A stretch of DNA of 64,000 bases from JAPLKB01 sp964532465 (GTDB lineage: Bacteria; Desulfobacterota; Syntrophorhabdia; Syntrophorhabdales; Syntrophorhabdaceae). The stretch is from positions 51,497-115,496 of the forward strand of contig CAZHHX010000006.1 in assembly GCA_964532465.1 (NCBI GenBank). Reading direction: 5' to 3'. A program made the translations under genes and the position numbers. Under the pieces are notes generated by a model. It made no database searches and was not told the DNA's origin. It saw only the letters and a program-made list of their open reading frames with translations. Shown here in pieces: positions 57,957 to 64,000 of this stretch; positions within the stretch are counted from its first letter, which is position 1, and the number at the start of each line of letters is the position of its first letter.

Positions 57957-59933
57957 TTATCGATGGCAGGGGAAAATAAATGTGAAGGCAGTCCCCGTTG
58001 TTTGATTACTTTCCACTTCTATTAATCCTTCATGGTCTTTTATAATTTCATGTACAATAAATAGGCCCAGGCCGATACCCTTGCCCTGTTGTTTGGTTGT
58101 AAAGAAGGGTTTAAAAATATCCTTCAATACATGCTTTTCTATGCCTGCCCCGTTGTCCGTTATTATGCATACAAGCTGCCCTTCATCTTTATTGAAAGTC
58201 TCAATAGTAATAACACCGTTTTCATCACAGATAGCATCAATCGCATTCTTTATTATATTTATAAACACTTGGCACAGCCTTGCGGAATTCCCTTTAATAA
58301 TGCCGTTAATCGCTTTGAATTTTTTATTGATGGAAATATTTTTTAATTTATACTGATTGTGAAGTATTCTTAGGGTATCATCTATGGGAGCATGTATTTC
58401 TACGAGTTCCTTTACTTCGTCTTTTTGTCTTGAAGCTTCAAGCAGGCTTTTGATGATCTCTTTTGTCCTTTTTAATTCATTCAGAGAAAAAGTGAGGTCA
58501 TCGAGAAGTTCACTTTGACCCTCAAGATGCTCGATGTAGTATTCAAGAGTGCTCATAACGCCTGCAATAGGATTGTTAAGTTCATGAGCAATGCCGGCAG
58601 CAAGCCTCCCTACTGCTGCAAGACTTTCGCTCTGAATAAGGGCTTTTGTCCTCTCGTTTACAAGCTTTTCAAGAGAGTTGGAAAAATCCTGTATCTTTTT
58701 ATATGAACCGGCGTTGTCAAGAGCAAGGGCTATATGATTTGCAAGGATTGACAATATCTCAGTTTCCTCTGCCGTATAAAGACTTGAATCACCCTTTTCG
58801 CCCAATAACAGATGTGCAGGGTGCGATTTGGAAGGTACAGGCAGAGACAACCTATAGCCCTGTTTCCAGGACTCATCAACTTCACGAATGAATCTAAATG
58901 GCTCGCCTTCTTCTATCCTTGAAACCATTTTCATGGTACATCTTTCGAGAGTAAAAGTCTTTGACAGTCTTTCAATAATTGTTTTTTTAATTTTACCGAC
59001 GCTATAGAGCGTTAATATTTCAAAACTAAGATCTTTTATCGCTTTTCTGTTTCTTATGAATTCCTGCTGGAGAAATTGTGTAAGAAAATATTGTACCTTT
59101 TCCTTGGAAAAATAAATTAAAAGAAAAGTAAATAGCATTGCAATCAACGATATCAGGTCTGTGTTTAATGAATTCAGAAAAATAGTTTTTAACAGAACCT
59201 GTAGGCCGATGAAAAAACCTGTAGACATAAGGAGCAGGGCAACAAACACAATGCCCTTATTCAGGAATATCTTCCATTCCATCACATCGTGCCGATAAAT
59301 TGCATATCCAAGAAGACACATGGGGACAAAGATAAAATTACCTATGGGATATGCCTCATATCCTCCCATAATAGCAACATCATAATGGTTTACAAGAGCA
59401 GCAAGACCAAAACTTAAAATAATATATTTTATCCTTGTTTTTCTGATAGAAACCTTCTCAGCTTTAAGGGTTTTGAAAAGCAGATAGAGAGAGAGGGCAA
59501 TGCTTAATGTGCAGAATGTGCCGAATATATAAAATAACGGGCCTGAAGCAGCAAAATAACCGAAATAGTACGGTATGACGCCAGTCAGGTAAAGGGGGTG
59601 TTGCGTAAGCGGTACAAGAAGGAAGGCAATGATATAAAATATTTTCACAAGAGGCCTCCACCCCTTATGTTCTGTTGCTAAAATAGTAAAGTGAAGATAG
59701 AGCGGGATAATCAGGACAAGAAAAGCATGGTCTGTTCTGCTTATCCTTATCGCCAGAGTTTCATCCTGTATAATTGTAAGCAATGTTTTATCAATGTTGA
59801 GCATACAAGCAATGAGACATATCAGAGAGAACAGAAGATTAACATGCGCATTTTTTGCTTTAAATATTCCCATCAAGAAGAGTATGAAAAGAATTATTGC
59901 GCTTAGCAGAGGCGGTATACTGTATGTATTCAT
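57957..59933 (-). CDS. Histidine kinase with N-terminal multi-helix sensor and GAF domain
   Basis: About 658 residues from ATG 59933. The N-terminal half has about seven hydrophobic helices (residues 5-285), matching the 7TM-type kinase sensor region. A GAF-like domain (about 315-430) and coiled linker come next, then HisKA with the histidine in AAGIAHELNNPIAGV and HATPase_c with NIIKNAIDAI, DNGAGI and GKGIGLGLFIV. No receiver is fused and no regulator gene is adjacent, so it is an orphan kinase. Sensor ligand unknown; 7TM-type domains of this kind often sense small hydrophobic molecules or membrane state. Confidence 0.9.
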   Translation of the reverse strand: MNTYSIPPLLSAIILFILFLMGIFKAKNAHVNLLFSLICLIACMLNIDKTLLTIIQDETLAIRISRTDHAFLVLIIPLYLHFTILATEHKGWRPLVKIFYIIAFLLVPLTQHPLYLTGVIPYYFGYFAASGPLFYIFGTFCTLSIALSLYLLFKTLKAEKVSIRKTRIKYIILSFGLAALVNHYDVAIMGGYEAYPIGNFIFVPMCLLGYAIYRHDVMEWKIFLNKGIVFVALLLMSTGFFIGLQVLLKTIFLNSLNTDLISLIAMLFTFLLIYFSKEKVQYFLTQFLQQEFIRNRKAIKDLSFEILTLYSVGKIKKTIIERLSKTFTLERCTMKMVSRIEEGEPFRFIREVDESWKQGYRLSLPVPSKSHPAHLLLGEKGDSSLYTAEETEILSILANHIALALDNAGSYKKIQDFSNSLEKLVNERTKALIQSESLAAVGRLAAGIAHELNNPIAGVMSTLEYYIEHLEGQSELLDDLTFSLNELKRTKEIIKSLLEASRQKDEVKELVEIHAPIDDTLRILHNQYKLKNISINKKFKAINGIIKGNSARLCQVFINIIKNAIDAICDENGVITIETFNKDEGQLVCIITDNGAGIEKHVLKDIFKPFFTTKQQGKGIGLGLFIVHEIIKDHEGLIEVESNQTTGTAFTFIFPCHR

Positions 59934-60040
59934 GGCTGTTATTCTGAAATTACAATAAGTCAGGAATTGGTGCAAGGAAATTATTTTCTATAACAAAAAA
60001 TATCTTCTCCTTTGGAAACCATCTCTTGGTGTATGACGCT

Positions 60041-60109
60041 CTCAGCGCATGCCTGGGTTGATGTACAACACAAAACCGGAGGCAGATAGACAACATATTA
60101 TGCGCTGAG
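60041..60109. repeat. Perfect 10-bp inverted repeat CTCAGCGCAT/ATGCGCTGAG
   Basis: Arms at 60041-60050 and 60100-60109 with a 49-base spacer, just beyond the glycosyltransferase stop codon. It may act as a weak long-loop terminator. Confidence 0.35.
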
Positions 60110-60110
60110 C

Positions 60111-61217
60111 CTATCCGGCCTCAAGCAATATTTTTTCCATCGCTCCGGCGTTTTGATCCATTGTGTATGACTCCAGCTTTATACGCGCCTTCTTCCCCAT
60201 ATCATCTCTAAAATCCCGGTTAAAGAGGGCCTTTATGGCTGTCACCATGTGGGAAATGTTGAAGGGCTCATCGATCACATACCCTTCCTGTTCCGATACG
60301 AGAGCAGACGCACCGTTCCATCTTGTTGTAATAACAGGCAGCCCTGACGCCATTGCCTCCATGGTTGTGAGCGAGCAGGCGTCGTAGAATGTGGGATGGA
60401 CAAGAATATGAGCGTCCCTGTAGACAGCCTCAGGATGAGCCTGTTCTCCGAGAAAATTCACGCAGTTCCCGATATTCAACGTTCTGATTACCTGTTCGTA
60501 CCGTTCCCTTCTTCCCCTGCCCATAATAAGCAGTTGAAAATCCTTCCTTTCCTTTGAGACCTCGCCTGCGGCGAGTAAAAGAGGCAAAAGTCCTTTGAGC
60601 CTGAAATTGCCCGCGCAAAAAAGTATCCTGAGCGGCCCGTCAGGCCGAGCGCCTGCAGGGGCAAACTTCTGTGTATCCACTCCATTGTAAACAACATCAA
60701 TACTGTCCGGCTTGATATTAAAATGACCTGCCATATGGGTTTTCAGCATATCGGATATTGCTACAATCTTCGAACAACGCTTTGTCCTGACAGGGTATTC
60801 AGCAATCCATTCCTGCATCCGCTGGTTGATGCTGTTCCTCAGAAGGAATGCCTTGTACCTGCGCTCTCCGGCATCTTCATAGCTTGCAATTTCCCTCTCC
60901 ATCCAGATGCGCTGGACCCCGCCGTGGCTTTGATATACATCGGCTTCAAAGGTATTTCCAAAACCCAGCATTACGTCAGGCGGAGCAGTCCTCATATAGG
61001 CTCTGTGCTTAAAGGCAAAGGAGAGCGTCCTGAGCCATCTGGGAAAAGGCGCTGCATTGAGCTTTATAAGCTTTACACCTTCTGTCTCCATTCCCTGTCC
61101 GCAAAATACGCATACCTCGTGGCCGCGTTTTGCCAAACGCGTAGCAAGATCATAAGCATACCTCTCTGCTCCGCCTTTCCTGGGATTAAAATTATATATG
61201 GCCAGACCGATTTTCAT
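60111..61217 (-). CDS. GT4-family glycosyltransferase
   Basis: 368 residues. The GT-B/GT4 pattern is readable: N-terminal GGAERYAYDLATRLAKRGHEV (residues 15-35), central VVYNGVDTQKFAP, and the C-terminal sugar-nucleotide site HPTFYDACSLTTMEAMASGLPVI (with the E-x7-E-like EAMASG). This resembles LPS heptosyl/hexosyl transferases such as WaaG. Substrate unknown. The gene is alone, with no LPS neighbours, and its coding sequence ends 2 bp before an inverted repeat. Confidence 0.92.
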   Translation of the reverse strand: MKIGLAIYNFNPRKGGAERYAYDLATRLAKRGHEVCVFCGQGMETEGVKLIKLNAAPFPRWLRTLSFAFKHRAYMRTAPPDVMLGFGNTFEADVYQSHGGVQRIWMEREIASYEDAGERRYKAFLLRNSINQRMQEWIAEYPVRTKRCSKIVAISDMLKTHMAGHFNIKPDSIDVVYNGVDTQKFAPAGARPDGPLRILFCAGNFRLKGLLPLLLAAGEVSKERKDFQLLIMGRGRRERYEQVIRTLNIGNCVNFLGEQAHPEAVYRDAHILVHPTFYDACSLTTMEAMASGLPVITTRWNGASALVSEQEGYVIDEPFNISHMVTAIKALFNRDFRDDMGKKARIKLESYTMDQNAGAMEKILLEAG

Positions 61218-61425
61218 AAGCTCACTTTGTTAATGGATAACCGGATTATCCTTCTTTACATGACAAATAAGGAGTTGTCATGTAATATGATAAACCACTT
61301 TTTCTCTCATTGCAAACGGAACAGCTTTATGATTTTTTGCAAGTTCACCAAATATATATCAATTTTATTTTACCATTGTGAAAGTCCGGCAAAACGTATT
61401 AAAACATATGACACGAGGAAAGGGC

Positions 61426-62241
61426 ATGGAAAGGGACAATAACATAATTATATCTGTGAGCGATCTGACAAAAGCCTTCGACGGGTTTCTTGCAGTTAAC
61501 AACATTTCTTTTACGGTAAAATCAGGAGAAATATTTGCCTTTCTTGGTCCCAACGGTGCAGGCAAATCCACAACCATCAAGATGCTCACCACATTACTTC
61601 GCCCAACCGGGGGAGAAATTTCCATGAACGGGCACAATCCTATATCATCACCCCATAAGGTTCGCCAGACCTTTGGCATCGTTTTTCAGGACCCCAGCCT
61701 TGATGAAGACCTCACAGCATACGAAAATATGGAATACCACGGTATACTCTACAAGGTATCAAAGGACACAAGAAAACAGCGGATAGAAGAACTCCTCAAC
61801 ATTGTCGAGCTATGGGACCGCAAGGATGACTTTGTAAAGCATTTTTCAGGAGGCATGAAAAGGAGGCTTGAGATTGCAAGGGGTCTCCTCCATCATCCGA
61901 CTATTCTATTTCTTGACGAGCCCACCCTTGGGCTCGATCCCCAGACAAGAAACCTTATATGGAATTATATCAGGGAACTGAACCGGACAAAAGGAGTAAC
62001 CGTTTTTTTTACCACCCACTACATGGAGGAAGCGGAACGGGTAGCCCAGCGTATCGCTATTATAGACCATGGCCGCATCATAGTTCAGGGAACGATAGAT
62101 GAATTAAAGAAAAACACAAATGCCGCTTCTCTCGAGGATGCATTCATCGCCCTTACAGGCCGTGATATCCGGGAAGAAGAATCGAACGACCTGGACAGGA
62201 TGAGAAGGCATATGAAGTTTTTCAGGGGGCATGGCCGATGA
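61426..62241 (+). CDS. ABC-2 type exporter ATPase
   Basis: 271 residues from ATG 61426 (GAGGAAAGGG precedes it; an upstream GTG at 61378 lacks this). Walker A GPNGAGKSTTIKML, signature FSGGMKRRLEIARG, Walker B ILFLDEPTLGLD, H-loop TTHYMEEAERV. This is the DrrA-like branch that energises ABC-2 permeases exporting drugs, polysaccharide or lipid. The permease gene overlaps the stop (ATGA). Confidence 0.94.
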   Translation: MERDNNIIISVSDLTKAFDGFLAVNNISFTVKSGEIFAFLGPNGAGKSTTIKMLTTLLRPTGGEISMNGHNPISSPHKVRQTFGIVFQDPSLDEDLTAYENMEYHGILYKVSKDTRKQRIEELLNIVELWDRKDDFVKHFSGGMKRRLEIARGLLHHPTILFLDEPTLGLDPQTRNLIWNYIRELNRTKGVTVFFTTHYMEEAERVAQRIAIIDHGRIIVQGTIDELKKNTNAASLEDAFIALTGRDIREEESNDLDRMRRHMKFFRGHGR

Positions 62242-62984
62242 ATGCGATCTACGTGCTCTGGGTCAGACAGTTAAAACGCTATTTCCGTTCAAAAACGAGG
62301 ATTCTAGGCTCTCTCGGGCAGCCCCTCCTTTTCCTTGTCGCCCTTGGATTCGGTTTTGGACCCATATATGCCAAGGCAGAAGGAGGAAATTACATCCAGT
62401 TCCTTGCGCCGGGCATTATTGCCATGAGCATTCTTTTTACCGCGACATTCTCCGGCATCGAAGTGCTGTGGGACAGACAATTCGGATTTTTAAAGGAAAT
62501 CCTTGTCGCGCCGGTGTCAAGGCTCCATATCATGATCGGGAAAACCTTGGGCAGCGCCACTATTGCAGTTATTCAAGGGGTGATTGTATTCTTTATGTCC
62601 CTCATTTTCGGTTTCAGACCTACAGACCTTGCCCAACTGCCCCTTGCCCTCGTATATATGGGATTGATAGCCGTAATATTTACAGCCCTTGGAACGGCCA
62701 TAGCCTCCCTCATTGACGACACGCAAGGCTTTCAACTGATAATGAGTTTCGGGATTATGCCCATCTTCTTTCTATCAGGGGCGCTCTTCCCTATGCAAAA
62801 TCTGCCGAAAGCAGTGGAGGTTATCTCCTCCATTAACCCTCTTACTTATGGCGTGGACGGCCTCCGAGGTGCTTTAATAAACGGGGCGCATTTTGGGTTA
62901 ATGACCGATTTTACCATTCTCACAGTTATAGCAACAGGAATTATGGTAATCGGAGCCTACCTGTTTTCAAGAATGCAGGCCTGA
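62238..62984 (+). CDS. ABC-2 type exporter permease
   Basis: 248 residues with six hydrophobic helices and the ABC-2 signature FLSGALFPMQNLPKAVEVISSINPLTY. It starts by overlapping the ATPase stop codon. The ATPase-permease pair is a complete minimal exporter of the DrrAB type; cargo unknown. Confidence 0.92.
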   Translation: MNAIYVLWVRQLKRYFRSKTRILGSLGQPLLFLVALGFGFGPIYAKAEGGNYIQFLAPGIIAMSILFTATFSGIEVLWDRQFGFLKEILVAPVSRLHIMIGKTLGSATIAVIQGVIVFFMSLIFGFRPTDLAQLPLALVYMGLIAVIFTALGTAIASLIDDTQGFQLIMSFGIMPIFFLSGALFPMQNLPKAVEVISSINPLTYGVDGLRGALINGAHFGLMTDFTILTVIATGIMVIGAYLFSRMQA

Positions 62985-63107
62985 TTTATTTTTGCAGGCC
63001 CCGGCTCTTCGATAGAGGAATAATCCTGAAAATGATTGACAGAAAACCTGAAAGAAACGTAATCTGAATATGTGAGGTAAGGAAAATAAAAAACAGGAGG
63101 ATTTCAT

Positions 63108-63491
63108 ATGGAAAACCGTTTAGATTTCCAGACAGCGTCAGTACAATATACGTCAAGCATTGTAAAAGACATTATCCTGTCGATCATAACCTGCGGTATC
63201 TATTACCTCTTCTGGCAGGCACGGCAGATGAGAGCGGTAAACTATCTCCTTGAAGAAGAAAAATACAATTTCTGGAAATGGTTCCTTCTGACTATAATTA
63301 CCTGCGGTATTTATAATATTTACTATGAGTATATAATCGCACAATCAATCATGGAGGTGCAAAGGAAGCTTGACAAACCTGTTTCGAACAATCTGCACAT
63401 ACTGAGCGTTGTTCTTGCAATATTCGGGTTGGGTATAGTAGCCGACGCTATTCAACAGGATGAGATCAACAAACTTTTCGGGATAAAGTGA
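63108..63491 (+). CDS. DUF4234 membrane protein
   Basis: 127 residues preceded by AGGAGG. Two repeats of a helix ending in ITCGIY (IIL-SIITCGIYYLFW and LLTIITCGIYNIYYEY) with a third helix near residues 99-117 give the DUF4234 pattern. Role unknown. The stop overlaps the GTG start of the next gene by 4 bp. Confidence 0.82.
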   Translation: MENRLDFQTASVQYTSSIVKDIILSIITCGIYYLFWQARQMRAVNYLLEEEKYNFWKWFLLTIITCGIYNIYYEYIIAQSIMEVQRKLDKPVSNNLHILSVVLAIFGLGIVADAIQQDEINKLFGIK

Positions 63492-63889
63492 AACCATACT
63501 TGATACCAAGGAACATTTCGTTCCTTGCCTTTTCAGGCCTGATTGTCATCTCGTTTTTTCACTACGCTTCAATCTTCCCTGTGGGGAAAATCATCAGTGT
63601 CCTGGGATTTGCCGGATGCCCATTCAGACTGATAACGGGCATCCCCTGCCCTGGTTGCGGAATAACGCACTCGTTTCTTTCGATAGTCCAGGGCAACATA
63701 TGGGATGCGGCATGTTTTAATCCTTTCTCCTTTTTTCTTATCTTCCTGATCGGCATAAGCCTGTTTCCCGATGCTTATATAGAAAAACAGCCGCAACGCA
63801 CTATAAGCTTTATGAAATCATTCTTTATTATCGTCCTGTCCTTAGCTCTTTCCTATTGGTTATTGTTCAGGGTTTTCAGGCTCCTGTAA
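63488..63889 (+). CDS. DUF2752 membrane protein
   Basis: 133 residues, GTG start overlapping the DUF4234 stop. The DUF2752 signature CPFRLITGIPCPGCGITHSF (residues about 39-58) with its cysteine set is complete; a helix FSFFLIFLIGISLF follows. The CPGCG pair suggests a metal or disulfide site. Family of unknown function that often pairs with other small membrane proteins. Confidence 0.85.
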   Translation: MKPYLIPRNISFLAFSGLIVISFFHYASIFPVGKIISVLGFAGCPFRLITGIPCPGCGITHSFLSIVQGNIWDAACFNPFSFFLIFLIGISLFPDAYIEKQPQRTISFMKSFFIIVLSLALSYWLLFRVFRLL

Positions 63890-64000
63890 TTTACGGCTAT
63901 CTGGAAAGTTTACATAAGGGTCATTTTTGGCGACCTGTAACCCGAATGATTTAATACCAATTTGCTTTCAAAAATAAACAATGAGTATTTGAAATCTTAC

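Noticed and set aside
62976..63000. Terminator after the ABC permease
   Set aside because: GGCCTG/CAGGCC can pair but no U-run follows on the plus strand.

Overview
The window reads as chromosomal DNA of an anaerobic Gram-negative bacterium, most likely a Desulfobacterota/Deltaproteobacteria relative (inference, no search was run). Outer-membrane and periplasm genes (Pal, a LolB-like lipoprotein, YjbH, SLBB exporter, lytic transglycosylase) show a diderm. CarD, a sigma-54 response regulator beside its kinase, a SelD that itself needs selenocysteine, and a lysine-2,3-aminomutase-type radical SAM enzyme fit that group. Base composition is moderate, with more AT-rich patches around 30.3-32.4 kb and 53.3-54.7 kb. 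I saw no rRNA, tRNA, CRISPR array, integrase, transposase or phage gene.

Layout. 0-6.4 kb (minus): CarD, PIN/TRAM protein, IspD, IspF, a second GluRS-like protein, sensor kinase and NtrC-type regulator form one long run. 6.5-11.4 kb (plus): canonical-looking GluRS and Smc. 11.4-20.3 kb: small metabolic genes (PEP mutase/isocitrate lyase family, pirin, SPL-like radical SAM, flavin reductase, DUF4410, adenosine-specific kinase, YdcF-like, M29 aminopeptidase, HisF). 20.5-28.6 kb: hybrid kinase, Nth, full-length transketolase, AICAR transformylase without its cyclohydrolase half, and two small envelope proteins. 28.6-30.3 kb: sodium/solute symporter with a 43-residue partner. 30.8-38.4 kb (minus): an exopolysaccharide export cluster (Wzz, SLBB, YjbH, YjbE-like). 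38.5-43.1 kb (plus): succinate dehydrogenase/fumarate reductase fused by overlaps to Rieske and cytochrome b genes. 43.1-46.6 kb: a degenerate Eco57I-like methyltransferase homologue, a DUF3553 protein and SelD. 46.6-53.3 kb (minus): DUF362 ferredoxin, LolB-like, TPR protein, LepB, ArgS, a cysteine-rich miniprotein and a nitrilase-fold protein. 53.7-56.6 kb (plus): PfkB kinase, small lipoprotein, Pal, aminomutase. 56.6-61.2 kb (minus): PgsA, transglycosylase, 7TM-like kinase, glycosyltransferase. 61.4-63.9 kb (plus): ABC-2 exporter, DUF4234 and DUF2752 membrane proteins.

The strongest unexplained signal is a three-copy structured element of about 185-197 bp (13227-13423, 16882-17065, 25311-25494). 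All copies have the same orientation, each sits just upstream of a plus-strand gene, and the long stems differ in sequence yet stay paired while an internal core is nearly constant. That is the signature of a selected RNA (or single-strand DNA) fold. Other notable items are a selenocysteine codon near the start of selD with a hairpin behind it, a nitrilase-fold protein with serine at the catalytic cysteine, a methyltransferase homologue that has lost its catalytic motif, the SDH/Rieske/cytochrome b operon without cytochrome c1, and four convincing small genes of 31-58 codons.
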